From Cladorhizidae sp. MBARI D1340-BT2 (taxonomy: Eukaryota; Porifera; Demospongiae; Poecilosclerida; Cladorhizidae), in assembly GCA_028752905.1 (NCBI GenBank), contig JAQNBH010000299.1, positions 62,001 through 126,000 of the forward strand: a stretch of DNA of 64,000 nucleotides, read 5' to 3'. The position numbers and the translations under genes were made by a program. Below, in pieces: positions 11,655 to 22,450 of this stretch. Within the stretch, counting starts at the first letter, position 1. Each line of letters begins with the position of its first letter. The notes below the pieces were generated by a model that saw nothing but the letters and a program-made list of their open reading frames with translations, was not told the DNA's origin and ran no database searches.

Positions 11655-12376
11655 ATCTGCACATCAACCAGCATCTGAGCTATTCCACATGGAGCACACC
11701 ATGCTCACTCATGCTCAATGATGCCCCATGCAGGATGTGAGGTAGACATCTTACAAGTGTGTGCATACCCATACAGGATGTGCTAATTAGGTAATAGTAG
11801 TGTAAACCCACCACAAAGGATGCTAACTTCTCTAGCCACATGTTCTATGAGGCTGGCCTAGTGTGGCCTCCCAGACAACACTCCAGCAGCAGTTCCTACA
11901 GCCCTAGGCACTGCCCTGGCACTAACTAGGAGGTGGAGCATAGCTCTATGGGGACCCACACTGGACCAACACCACACTGGGTGGAGGCAGGTTGAAGTAG
12001 GTGGCCATAGCTCTATGGGGACACACACTGGAACAACACCACACTGGGTGGAGGCAGGTTGAAGTAGGTGGCCATAGCTCTATGGGAACACACACTGGAC
12101 CAACACCACACTGGGTGGAGGCAGGTTGAAGTAGGTGGCCATAGCTCTATGGGGACACACACTGGACCAACACCACACTGGGTGGAGGCAGGTTGAAGTA
12201 GGTGGCCATAGCTCTATGGGGACACACACTGGACCAACACCACACTGGGTGGAGGCACGTTGAAGTAGGTGGCCATAGCTCTATGGGAACACACACTGGA
12301 CCAACACCACACTGGGTGGAGGCACGTTGAAGTAGGTGGCCATAGCTCTATGGGAACACACACTGGACCAACACCA
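11655..12376. repeat. Duplicated block containing a 67-bp minisatellite (copy 1)
   Basis: Positions 11655-11745 and 11817-11895 match 14980-15070 and 15080-15165. Both blocks then run into the same 67-bp minisatellite (here 11931-12376, about 6.5 copies). The unit includes GTGGCCATAGCTCTATGGGG, ACACACTGGACCAACACCAC and GGTGGAGGCAGGTTGAAGTA. Because 67 is not a multiple of three, reading frames rotate between units. Confidence 0.85.
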
Positions 12377-13055
12377 CTGCAGACCTCTCAACTTATATTG
12401 CTACTTAGTGTGAGATTTCATGCTAAAGTGGAGTGAGAAATGCTCTGGTTGGAGTGAGACGTGGGAGTTGCACATTTGTATTGATCATTCAGAGCAGCTT
12501 CAATAACCATTACATGGCCTACTGAATTCACCAATTCTAATTGATATATATATATATATGTAATGTATCGGCAGCTGTGTGGACCAAGGAAGAGCAAGCA
12601 TCTGCAAATAACCTTCCATAATCATATTTATATTTCTCTCAGTCATAACGACACTAATGATTATGTTTGTTCTTTTCTGCTCCATCATTTCCACTTTTGT
12701 CAACCATCAATCCCCCCTGGGTATATATATATATATAGCACACACTAGATTAGCAGTTATATATTATAAAGAATTATGAATCCTCTGATTATATATAAGA
12801 AATAGGTATATTCTTATGCAATACATTCATTTTGTCACTCATCAATCCCCTGGGAGTGTTGGTATTATAATATTATTACATTGACTTGTCATTGAACTAC
12901 TTATATTATACTGTAAGGAAAAGAAAGAAGTTATTAATATAGTTACATTCATATATTGCATGCAAGATGAACAGTTTATTGTCTATAAGCGGTTTTTATG
13001 CTGCTGGTTATAAAAATTTGTAGCCTTCTTAGCTTCTTCGAAGCCGAGCAATGTA
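12377..13055. other. AT-rich unique spacer with TA microsatellites
   Basis: Contains TA runs at 12544-12560 and 12722-12738 and otherwise AT-rich DNA. I find no domain-bearing frame, RNA gene or transposon terminus. Confidence 0.5.
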
Positions 13056-13400
13056 ACAGCAAACGAGTAGGTTACACTGGCGCATAACCGACTCTTTTGA
13101 ACAGGCTATCTTACTTATACTACATTGCGCACGCGCTAAACTACATAGCAACTAGAAATGGAAGAATTTTTTACTCAAGGCAGCTATTGACAAAGTACTG
13201 CTAGATAAACACGCAGCTGAGTTGGAACAACTTCCTTCAACTGATAATCAAAAACTCCTTTAACTTCAGGGATTTATGAGCCCAGATATTTTGCAGTGTT
13301 GTTACGCGCAAACGAGTAGGTTACACTGGCGCATAGCCCGCGAGTGGAGTATAGGCTATATTACTTATAATATACGCGCTAAACTACATCCGGTTAGAAG
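13056..13400. repeat. Pair of ~85-bp direct repeats around a short insert
   Basis: GCAAACGAGTAGGTTACACT followed by GGCGCATA, then CTTATACTACAT-like and GCGCTAAACTACAT, occurs at 13061-13136 and again at 13309-13392. The insert between them (about 13158-13260) has a 27-codon frame on +, beginning AAIDKVLLDKHAAEL, that could be a relic of coding DNA. A partly inverted copy of CTTATACTACAT (GATGTAGTATAAG) sits at about 13461. This may be a small decayed transposon; the family is unknown. Confidence 0.5.
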
Positions 13401-13479
13401 TGTAGGTTACGTGCCTATGTAAACTACAGTTATTAACCAATCAGATTAGCCACAGATGACGTGATGTAGTATAAGTAGG

Positions 13480-13640
13480 AGTATGTTTGTGGGGGCCAGC
13501 ACATGTCTCTGTGGAGTGACAGAATGGTGGAGGCAAAGACGTGTCCTGGTGGCAGCCATCTCTCCTCTCCTTGAAGAAGGGGATTCTCAATTAAGTCACT
13601 ACAAGATTTTAGGAATCAAGAATGGAGGACATACTTGCCT
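13480..13640. repeat. Duplicated block shared with 15828-15975
   Basis: The run GTTTGTGGGGGCCAGCACAT, GTCTCTGTGGAGTGACAGAA, TGGTGGAGGCAAAGAC and later CCTTGAAGAAGGGGATTCTC recurs at 15840-15935 with small indels. Both copies end at an AATGGAGGACATA segment. No gene is apparent. Confidence 0.8.
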
Positions 13641-13654
13641 TAATCCCATTCACC

Positions 13655-14315
13655 TCTAACTCTAGCCATTGCCCTATCCCTAGTCAATCCCTTGGCCCTG
13701 ACACTCCAAACCCTAACCCTTGTCATTGTACAGGCCCTAACCCTAGTCATTGTCCAGGCCCTAACCCTAGTCATTATCCAAGCCCTAACCCTTGTCATTG
13801 TCCAGGCCCTAACCCTAGTCATAATCCAAGCCCTAACTCTAACCATAGTAACTGTCCAAGCCTTAACCCTGGGTATTTTACAAGCCCTAACCATAACATA
13901 GCCATTGTCCAAGCAATAACCCTAGTCATAATCCAAGCCCTAACCCTAACTCTAACTATTGCACTAGCCTTAGCCAATGCCTTTGCCCTGATCATGCCAA
14001 ACCTAACTCTAATAATTGTCCAAGCCCTAACCCTAGTCATTGTCCAAGCCCTAACCCTAGTCATTGTCATAGCCCTAACCCTAGTCATTGTCCAAGCCCT
14101 AACCCTAGTATGGTCCAAGCCCTAACCCTAGTCATGGTCCAAGCCCTAACCCTAGTCATTGTCCAAGCCCTAACCCTAGTCATGGTCAAATCCCTAACCC
14201 TAGTCATTGTCCAAGCCCTAACCCTAGTCATTGTCCAAGCCCTAACCCTAGTCATTGTCCAAGCCCTAACCCTAGTCATGGTCAAATCCCTAACCCTAGT
14301 CATTGTCCAAGCCCC
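13655..14315. repeat. 24-bp telomere-like satellite, degenerate then regular
   Basis: The unit is four hexamers: CCCTAA, CCCTAG, TCATTG, TCCAAG. The first half is diverged (TCATAATCC, CTTGTC variants); from about 14010 it is regular. All hexamers have the CCCTAA orientation on +. Confidence 0.92.
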
Positions 14316-14979
14316 AATGGCACTACTCTCATTTGGGGTAAGTATGTGGTCAAGTATGGGCTGGTGGGAAATATATTTAAAAGACAATTTTCCACCCACT
14401 ACATAAGGCCAGTATGGCCCATTTTCCCTCAATATTTGACCTTTTTTTTGTGTGTGCTTATATAATTTCTAAACATCTGTACAAATTGTCTTTCAAATTT
14501 GGAAACATTAGGAAGCACAAGTCTCAAGTTATGGTGGATTTTATCCAGGCCTACACTTCATTCAACTGAAAAATTGAAGGAGGGCATTTTTTATTTTTAA
14601 TTTATTTTTACTTGTGGTTACACCTTTAGAGCTCCGTAGATTCTGCAAACTTCATGGTGTTGACTTGATATATAGCTCAGAAGAGAAGTCTCTCTGTGTC
14701 CTCTTTTTTGATACTAAAATATGTTTCATAGGTATAACTATAGGCAAGTTACTAGACCCTAAAGAGGAGGGACCTCAAAAACCTGCATCCCAAAGTCCCC
14801 ATCCAGAATAACTCCAGATTGCTAAGTGCCAAAAAAATTGAAAATTGGTACAAGTGGGCCCTAGAGCATGCAATGACCTTTTTCATTAGGCGTTAAAATT
14901 TTATTACCAGGTCAAGCGCGGGTAGACAATTGAGAGCGTTTATTGGAAAATTGAGGGCGTTGATTGCACACCTTCAATA
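14316..14979. other. Unique spacer with one dispersed-repeat copy
   Basis: Mostly AT-rich unique DNA. Positions 14626-14742 are an inverted copy of the ~110-bp repeat seen at 10976-11296 (GAGCTCCGTAGATTCTGC, GATATATAGCTCAGAAGAG). No gene seen. Confidence 0.5.
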
Positions 14980-15607
14980 GCACATCTGTACATCAACCAG
15001 CACCTGAGCTATCCCACATGGAGCACACCATGCTCACGCATGCTCAATGATTCCCCATGGAGGAGCTGAGTCATACTAACTGAGGATACTAACTTCTCTA
15101 GTAAACCACATGTTCTTGAGGCTGGCCTAGTGTGGCCTCCCAGACAACACTCCAGCAGCAGTTCTGGCACTAACAAGAAGGTGGCCATAGCTCTATGGGG
15201 ACCCACACTGGACCAACAACCACACTGGGTGGAGGCAGGTTGAAGTAGGTGGCCATAGCTCTATGGGGACCCACACTGGACCAACACCACACTGGGTGAT
15301 GGCAGGTTGAAGTAGGTGGCCATAGCTCTATGGGGACACACACTGGACCAACACCACACTGGGTGGAGGCAGGTTGAAGTAGGTGGCCATACGTAGCTCT
15401 ATGGGGACCCACACTGGACCAACACCACACTCGGTGGAGGCAGGTTGAAGTAGGTGGCCATAGCTCTATGGGGACACACACTGGACCAACACCACACTGG
15501 GTGGAGGCAGGTTGAAGTAGGTGGCCATAGCTCTATGGGGATACACACTGGACCAACACCACACTCGGGTTGAAGTAGGTGGCCATAGCTCTATGGGGAC
15601 ACACACT
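14980..15607. repeat. Duplicated block containing a 67-bp minisatellite (copy 2)
   Basis: Partner of 11655-12376. The leading 190 bp are homologous, and the minisatellite (15180-15607, about 6.4 copies) has the same 67-bp unit. Private changes include an inserted ACGTAG in one unit near 15391 and a shortened last unit. Confidence 0.85.
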
Positions 15608-16159
15608 ATAGAGCTTTACCACTGGATTAAAAATCCAAGAAAATAAAATGATAATCCAAAAAGGTGCAGTGGCTCAACTATAATGCTCTTCTCATTAGAG
15701 CAAGGGGAATTCTGCATCCTCTAGTTGCTTAGCAACCCACTGCTAATTATCAACCCAGGAGAACTGATTCTAATGAGATGTGAAATTCCCTAAATATTGC
15801 ACACCCACTGATTCTGTATATATAATACATGTAGGAGTACATGTTTGTGGGGGCCAGCACATGTCTCTGTGGAGTGACAGAATGGTGGAAGCAAAGACAT
15901 CTCCTCTCCTTGAAGAAGGGGATTCTCAAGTCACCACAAGCCCATGGAAACAAAAAATGGAGGACATATTTGGCAGGGACATTTGCCCTTCCTTTGTGAT
16001 GGTGGGCACTACAAATGGAACAGATCTGAGGTCACCTCATAAAGAATGTGGCAATTGTTCTATTACTAATAGTACCCACCACATACAGTTGCTGTTCCCA
16101 TTGCCTAGGGCTAACTTAGAGGGGGGCAGACATGTAGTCTGGTGCATGGCCAGGCTGCT
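15608..16159. other. Unique spacer including a duplicated block
   Basis: Positions 15828-15975 repeat 13480-13640. A short stretch near 16020-16040 (AGATCTGAGGTCACCTCATA) resembles 11341-11360. No supported gene. Confidence 0.55.
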
Positions 16160-16957
16160 CTCTGTGAGGAGTGTGGAGGTCTAGTGAAACTCTGTGCCTT
16201 GTGTGAGGACTGTGAAACTCTGTGCCTTGTGTGAAGAGTGTGGAGGTCTAGTGAAACTCTGTGCCCTGTGTGAGGAGTGTGGATGTCTAGTGAAACTCTG
16301 TGTCCTGTGTGAGGAGTGTGGAGGTCTAGTGAAACTCTGTGCCATGTGTGAGGAGTGTGGAGGTCTAGTGAAACTCTGTGCCCTGTGTGAGGAGTGTGGA
16401 AGTCTAGTGAAACTCTGTGTCCTGTGTGAGGATTGTGGAGGTCTAGTGAAACTCTGTGCCCTGTGTGAGGAGTGTGGAGGTCTAGTGAAACTCTGTGCCC
16501 TGTGTGAGGAGTGTGGAGGTCTAGTGAAACTCTGTGCCCTGTGTGAGGAGTGTGGAGGTCTAGTGAAACTCTGTGTCCTGTGTGAGGAGTGTGGAGGTCT
16601 AGTGAAACTCTGTGCCCTGTGTGAGGAGTGTGGAGGTCTAGTGAAACTCTGTGCCCTGTGTGAGGAGTGTGGAGGTCTAGTGAAACTCTGTGCCCTGTGT
16701 GAGGAGTGTGGAGGTCTGTGAAACTCTGTGCCCTGTGTGAGGAGTGTGGAGGTCTAGTGAAACTCTGTGTCCTGTGTGAGGAGTGTGGAGGTCTAGTGAA
16801 ACTCTGTGTCCTGTGTGAGGAGTGTGGAGGTCTAGTGAAACTCTGTGCCCTGTGTGAGGAGTGTGGAGGTCTAGTGAAACTCTGTGCCCTGTGTGAGGAG
16901 TGTGGAGGTCTAGTGAAACTCTGTGCCCTGTGTGAGGAGTGTGGAGGTCTAGTGAAA
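16160..16957. repeat. 39-bp minisatellite, about 20 copies
   Basis: Each unit joins GTGAAACTCTGTGCCCTGTG with TGAGGAGTGTGGAGGTCTA. As 39 is a multiple of three, + strand frames read as 13-residue Cys-rich repeats (VKLCALCEECGGL). One shortened unit near 16718 shifts the frame, and nothing around it is gene-like, so I call it non-coding. It ends exactly where segmental duplication copy B begins. Confidence 0.92.
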
Positions 16958-18081
16958 ATATATTCTAATCTTTGTCCTTCATCATTCACTAGCTTCACTA
17001 TTATACTAACTGCATTTCAAGCATCAGCTCATTATTGTCAACCATTCTTGAGTTACGATACTTTTAGCCGCCCACTTCATTGCATACCTCTCCAGAAATA
17101 AATAAGTTGGATAGTACCAAAGTGTTATTGACCACCATAGATTCTGCACACTTCACTGCATGGACATGATCTAGTACTGAAAAGATAGGTCACTCTGTGT
17201 GCTCTCTCTTGATACTAGATAGGTTTCTCAGTGTGCTCTCTCTGGACACAAAACATCCATATAGATTCTGCACACTTCACTGTAATGAACTTGATATACT
17301 ACTAAAATGGTTATAGCTCCATAGATTCTGCACACTTCACTGTATGCACTTGATATATAGCTCAAAAGATAGGTCTCTGTATGCTCTCTCTTGATACACT
17401 AAAAACTGTTGCATAGGTACAAGCACCCCCAAGGTACAGGCAGTCAAAGTTGGGGCCTCAAACCACCTGCCCAAGTTTTCTAGCTGCTAATTGTTGAGTG
17501 CAAGGCATTGAAATTAGCACCTGAGGCTAGAGGAGCTCTCCCATACAATAAGTGCTGTCATTATTAGCTAAAACATAAGTAGGTGGTCAAGCACTTGGGC
17601 AAGTGTGGGTGGCTGGAACATCAACAATGTTCCAGCCACTCTACAATAATATATATACTGCATATCTATAGTGAAGTGTGTGCAATCTAGGAGCTGGCAA
17701 GTCATAACCACATGGTTATGTTTGTCAGTATATAATTTAGACCCCTCCCTCTTCACAGCATATAATCTGCTGGCCCCATCCCCCATCTGTAGTGTTTGTG
17801 CAGCTCTACCAGTCCCAGTGCTTATAGCCACTCAAGACTTGATGCTGGCAAGTAGCTACTAGCAAGAGGTGAGGGCTGACTCCACTTCACATGGCAACCT
17901 GCAGCTCCAATACATGACCATGTAGGGCCAAACTAAACTGCCCTCAGCAAGCACTCTACACTGGCTGCAGGTGGCACATCAATCACTAGCACAGCATGAA
18001 TGTGTGCACAGATATGCACTTTCATGGTAGCCCACGGTTTTCAGGGTGAGTGCACCAATAGCTACTGCCCCATACAACCAG
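16958..18081. repeat. Segmental duplication, copy B (empty of insertions)
   Basis: Homologous to 8419-10520 but lacking the Tigger and hAT elements. TA at 17112-17113 and TGAATG at 17997-18002 are the unoccupied target sites. Copy B has extra tandem material at about 17190-17330 from the ~110-bp dispersed repeat. No coding content is recognised. Confidence 0.9.
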
Positions 18082-18139
18082 TGAACACACACACACACAC
18101 ATTCTCACATAAACACCCACCTGCTCCAATAAGTAACCC

Positions 18140-18903
18140 ATCATTATCCAAGCCCTAGCCTTAGTCATTATCCAAGCCCTAGCCCTAGTCATTATCCAAG
18201 CCCTAGCCTTAGTCATTATCCAAGCCCTAGCCCTAGTCATTATCCAAGCCCTAGCCTTAGTCATTATCCAAGCCCTAGCCCTAGTCATTTTCCAAGCCCT
18301 AGCCCTAGTCATTGTCCAAGCCCTAATCCTAGTCATTGTCCAAGCCCTAACCCTAGTGTTCCAAGCCCTAACCCTAGTCATTGTCCAAGCCCTAACCCCA
18401 GTCATGGTCCAAGCCCTAACCCTAGTCATGGTCCAAGCCCTAACCCTAGTCATTGTCCAAGCCCTAACCCTAGTCATGGTCCAACCCCTAACCCTAGTCA
18501 TTTTCCAAGCTCTAACCCTAGTCATGGTCCAAGCCCTAACCCTAGTCATGGTCCAAGCCCTAACCCTAGTCATTGTCCAAGCCATAACCCTAGTCATTGT
18601 CCAAGCCCTAACCCTAATCATTGTCCAAGCCCTAACCCTAGTCATGGTCCAAGACCTAACCCTAGTCATGGTCCAAGACCTAACCCTAGTCATTGTCCAA
18701 GTCCTAACCCTAGTCATTGCCCAAGCCCTAACCCTAGTCATGGTCCAAGCCCTAGACCTAGTCATGGTCCAAGCCCTAACCCTAGTCATTGTCCAAGCCC
18801 TAACCCTAGTCATTGTCCAAGCCTAACCCTAGTCATGGTCCAAGTCTTAACCCTAGTCATTATCCAAGCCCTAACCGTAGTCATTATCCAAGCCCTAAAC
18901 CTG
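18140..18903. repeat. 24-bp telomere-like satellite
   Basis: The left part alternates CCCTAGCCTTAG and CCCTAGCCCTAG with TCATTATCCAAG. The rest is the regular CCCTAA, CCCTAG, TCATTG/TCATGG, TCCAAG unit. Open frames on both strands are repeat artefacts. Confidence 0.93.
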
Positions 18904-19503
18904 TAGTTAGAGCCTTATGAGGTAGGTTAAATTGACACTACTAGAAGCCTTAACCGATTGCACGCCGTATTCCTAGTACCCGCGGGCAAATTATTCATGA
19001 ATTAACGAGGTATTTTACTTATTATTTTTATATCTTCCGTTCTGCAGGGACTCCACCCATGAAACTTGGGTCATATTCAGCCACATGATAGCTCTACTAC
19101 CTGTAAAAAAATCGAGCCTTCCTTACCAACTGGGCAGAACTAACCAGCATTATAAAACCTTGTCATCTTCTTGGGGGTGAATATTTTCATATTTTCACAC
19201 TATTATACACACATTATAATGCCAACACAAGATGGAGCATCTATTTACAAACCCTCTACCAGCTGCAAAGCCAGTGAGTTGTTTTCCCCATCAAAATGCT
19301 AACACATAATAATACAAAAAACAAATTATAATAGAGTGAAAATGCTAACACATACTAGAATAAAACCATAATATAAAACACAATTATGTAAGGGAGTGTC
19401 TTGGGTAGAGCTCCGGTCTTGCTGTCACGGGTAGAGTAGAACTTGCTCAGTCTTGGGTATAGCTTGCTTGGTCTCCGGCATGATATTTCACCATGTTTTT
19501 ATT

Positions 19504-21269
19504 CTACACAAACATGAGATACCAGGATAGGAATAACACTTGAATACTGGAGAGACGAGAGAAGTAGACGAAGGGACAGGGAACGAGAGAAGTAGACGAA
19601 GGAGCAGGGAACAAGAGAGAAGTAGACGAAGGAGCAGGGAACAAGAGAGAAGTAGACGAAGGAGCAGGGAACAAGAGAGAAGCACAGAAAGGAGCAGGGG
19701 GTGCATAAACATTACTGATAGTCCACCAAGGTATGGTATTACGAAAACAGTCACAGCCTGTTGATCCACCACACAAAGGAACCTTACAAAAACAACAATG
19801 GGACCTTGCCTCATGCCTGTAACCTTTACTAATGCAAACCACACAGCGCTTCTTTGCACAGCACTGTGGGAAATGACCTAGTTTTAAATTGAGGCGATCT
19901 AGCTGACTATTTGCCTGACTACAACGTTGACCTGCACGCTGCCGAGAAGAGAAAGAACCAATCAAAGATTTAGCTAGAACAATCCTAGCTTCTAGATAAT
20001 TACCCTTCCTTACTGATATTGGAGCTCGGACAGAAGAAAACAAAATAAATGAATTCAATAAACAAGCTTCTATCAAATTTGTAACCAACAAACCATCAAT
20101 AGAATTTACATGTACATAACGCATTAGCTCCAAAAACCGAGTCCTAGGCATTACTTTACGAACCAAAGATCCAGACAAATCCGAGTGATTAGTGGACCAG
20201 TACAATTCTAAGTATGGAAGTGTGGAAACTCCCATTATTATCAACATTCCTACAAAAGCTTTCATTTCCTCTATATTAGTATCTACCAATGGCCTGGAGA
20301 GACTAGCCATCCTAGAAACGTAACTGTTCATCTCTGCTACTAGGAGTTCCCACACTTCAAGAGTTAAAAAAAGGTAAAATGCATCTAAAAATGTACTTGA
20401 TGCACCAAGCAATGAAGAAGTTGGACCAGCTGTTGCTGTATAGTCCAATTTCAAAGGAGTTGGCTCCTTTATTTCCCACTTACCTGTGACCTCAGTTAGC
20501 CTAGAACCAGTGCCAGATACTTGGGCAGAACGAGTGCCAGATGCTCGCACACGCCTATAACCTCTGGCCCGCCTACTACCAGTACCTTTTGGAGGACCAC
20601 TAGCAACACTTACGACTCCACTACCACTTGAGCTGCTTCCCCCTTGGCCAGTACTCCCTCGCCCGACTCTCCCTCGGCCAGTACTCCCTCGGCCAGTACT
20701 CCCTCGCCCGCCTCTCCCTCGCACAACTCCAGCACCAGTCGTGTTCCCACGCCCTGTAGAGACTTCAGGCAAGGCTTCCTCATCCTCCAATGTAACAAAA
20801 GGAGTCATAGATGCCTCATCTCCACTCTCATCATCTGATGCTGTAGGAAAAGTAGTGGGGAGGGTGGGAAAAACAAGATATATATATATATCAAGTTTGT
20901 GGTCAACATTTGAAAATTCAAATTCAAATGAAAATCAACAACTCAACAACTCCAACCTACACTCTTATCTATAACTTTTTTTCTATAACTATCCTGTCTG
21001 AATTTGGAATACCAACAGAATAAGCTAGTATTTGGCAATAGTACACTCTCAGTTGACTATGGTAAACAAAGGCTATGAAGCGCTAAGGTTAGAAGAAACT
21101 TACAATCGAGAAGTCCATCCAAGCACGCCTCTTCTCTTAGAGCAACTGGATCCAGAGTGTTTCCTCGGTATGCATAGATGTCTTCACCTTCTTCCCCAAA
21201 TGAATCTGACCCAGAATCGCCAGAATCGTTGGCTAAAAGTTGAGAAATAACGTCCTCACATGAGAGCAT
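19504..21269 (-). pseudogene. piggyBac transposase, two exons, catalytic core deleted
   Basis: Exon 1 (21269-21104) starts MLSCEDVISQLL and is acidic. A consensus donor (GTAAGT) and an acceptor (TTTTCCTACAG) define a 263-bp intron, 21103-20841, which joins exons in frame to give another acidic stretch. Exon 2 runs to a stop at 19504. Counting from its first Met at 20808, it has an Arg/Gly/Ser-rich region (28-85), then the start of the DDE_Tnp_1_7 domain (about 118-233, with YWSTN and RFLELMRYVHV). It then jumps to the late helix LVTNLIEACLLNSFILF. The roughly 200 residues that should hold the catalytic Asp residues are missing. The C-terminal Cys-rich zinc-binding module survives (residues 312-355, CCAKKRCVVC and HCCFC). 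It cannot transpose by itself; the DNA-binding parts might still bind ends. The C-terminal tail is encoded by a 30-bp repeat. Confidence 0.87.
19559..19690. repeat. 30-bp minisatellite inside the piggyBac element
   Basis: About 3.5 units of AGTAGACGAAGGAGCAGGGA plus ACAAGAGAGA. It lies in frame in the transposase tail and encodes repeated Ser/Leu/Pro segments. Confidence 0.85.
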
Positions 21270-21540
21270 CTTTGAGCAGTTAAAAAAAAAAGCTCGACCA
21301 ACAAAAATGGCGTTCAACCGCAGGATTTTTGTTGCGCGATGCATCAACCGGAAATAATCATTTTTGTGACGTTCTCTAGTCTACTAGGCATGTGCAGAAT
21401 CCAACCGGGGCTGTTAGCTCGTAACGGTTCATTTTATATATTTTTGTGTGGCGAAGGATGTAAGGTCTCGCGCCATATGGCGCTTACGGCGTTTAATCGG
21501 TTAAGGTCCTAACCCTAGTCATTGTCCAACCTCTGTCAAA

Positions 21541-21958
21541 GCCCTAAACTAGGTCCTACACAAGTCCTAACAATAACACACTTCACAAGATCTTGCTCTC
21601 CCCAGCTGCTCTAGTAAAGTATAGCCAAACATTGCTGCTCTAACTTACCCACTCCCCAGATGCCCTACTAAAGTTGACAGCAGGGATGTAGATTCATATT
21701 CACCAGTTCTTCCCTAAAAGGGATGCATGTAGCACACAGAAAGGTAACTGAGTGAATTAGATACTCCTTAACAGATCTTGTAAATTCCTCAATGCCAGCT
21801 GCTAAAATAGTTTTACTTGCAGGCTAGATAGTGTATGTATTTGGGGCATGGCTAACAGTTGGTAGCTATAACTCAAGCAGCAGCTTTGTTTCTTTACCAG
21901 CCTACCTTCCTTGCTACAGGTTCAGGCAGCTTTGTTTCTTTATACCCTAACCTCTAAC
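21541..21958. repeat. Recurring spacer module, copy 1
   Basis: A block of about 420 bp with AACACACTTC, CTCCCCAGCTGCTCTAGTAA, AGTTGACAGCAGGGATGTAG, GGGATGCATGTAGCACACAG, AACAGTTGGTAGCTATAACT and GGCAGCTTTGTTTCTTTA. The same block occurs at 28083, 35521, 40485 and 47735, always beside 24-bp satellite and in the same orientation. No coding content is evident. Confidence 0.88.
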
Positions 21959-22450
21959 ATAGTCAATGTCCAACCCCTAACCCTAGTCCTGTTCAAGGCC
22001 TAGCACTAACCAAAGTCATTATCCAGTCCCTAATCGTAGTCTTTATCCAAGCTCGTTTAAAGCTAGCCATTGTCTAAGCCCTTTGCATGGTCCAAGACCT
22101 ACAGTACATACATGTACCTGTATCCCTAGTTACTGCCCAGTCCCAAATCCTAGTCAAACTGTACAGTACAAACTTAACACTAGTCCTACATATTCCAAAC
22201 CTTAACCCTAGTCATTGTCCATTGATTGGGTCAATCATTGGACAAAGTCTACAGTAACAATATTCATGGTCCAAGCCCTAACCATAGTCATTGTCCAGAC
22301 CATAATCCTAGTCATTTTCCAGGCACTAACCAACCACTCACCGTAGTCACTGTCTAAGCAGTTATCCTAGTAATTTCCAAGCCCTACTCCTAGTCATTGT
22401 CCAAGCCCTACTCCTAGTCATTGTCCAAGCCCTAACCCTAGTCATTGTTG
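21959..22450. repeat. Decayed 24-bp satellite
   Basis: Scattered CCCTAACCCTAG and TCATTGTCC fragments separated by unrelated bases. The last three units (22376-22448) are still regular. Confidence 0.75.

Larger units (their letters stand above)
18954..21500 (-). mobile_element. piggyBac-superfamily transposon, internally deleted
   Basis: TTAA lies at both edges (18950-18953 and 21501-21504). The inward-reading termini are CCGATTGCACGCCG and CCGATTAAACGCCG, a 14-bp inverted repeat with two mismatches. TTAA targeting and the encoded protein identify the piggyBac superfamily. The element carries one two-exon transposase gene on the minus strand and a short minisatellite near its 3' end. Telomere-like satellite flanks it on the right. 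Confidence 0.92.

Noticed and set aside
12990..13060. tRNA-like fold around CTTCTTCGAAGCCGAG
   Set aside because: No A/B box pair or cloverleaf could be drawn; only a short hairpin.
16194..17101. Cys-rich repeat protein with CxxC motifs (VKLCALCEECGGL repeats)
   Set aside because: It follows directly from the 39-bp minisatellite. A short unit near 16718 breaks the frame, and the opposite strand is also open.
19488..19859. Separate 123-codon minus-strand gene
   Set aside because: An alternative frame of the piggyBac 3' region, including the 30-bp minisatellite; the Cys-rich domain is in the main frame.
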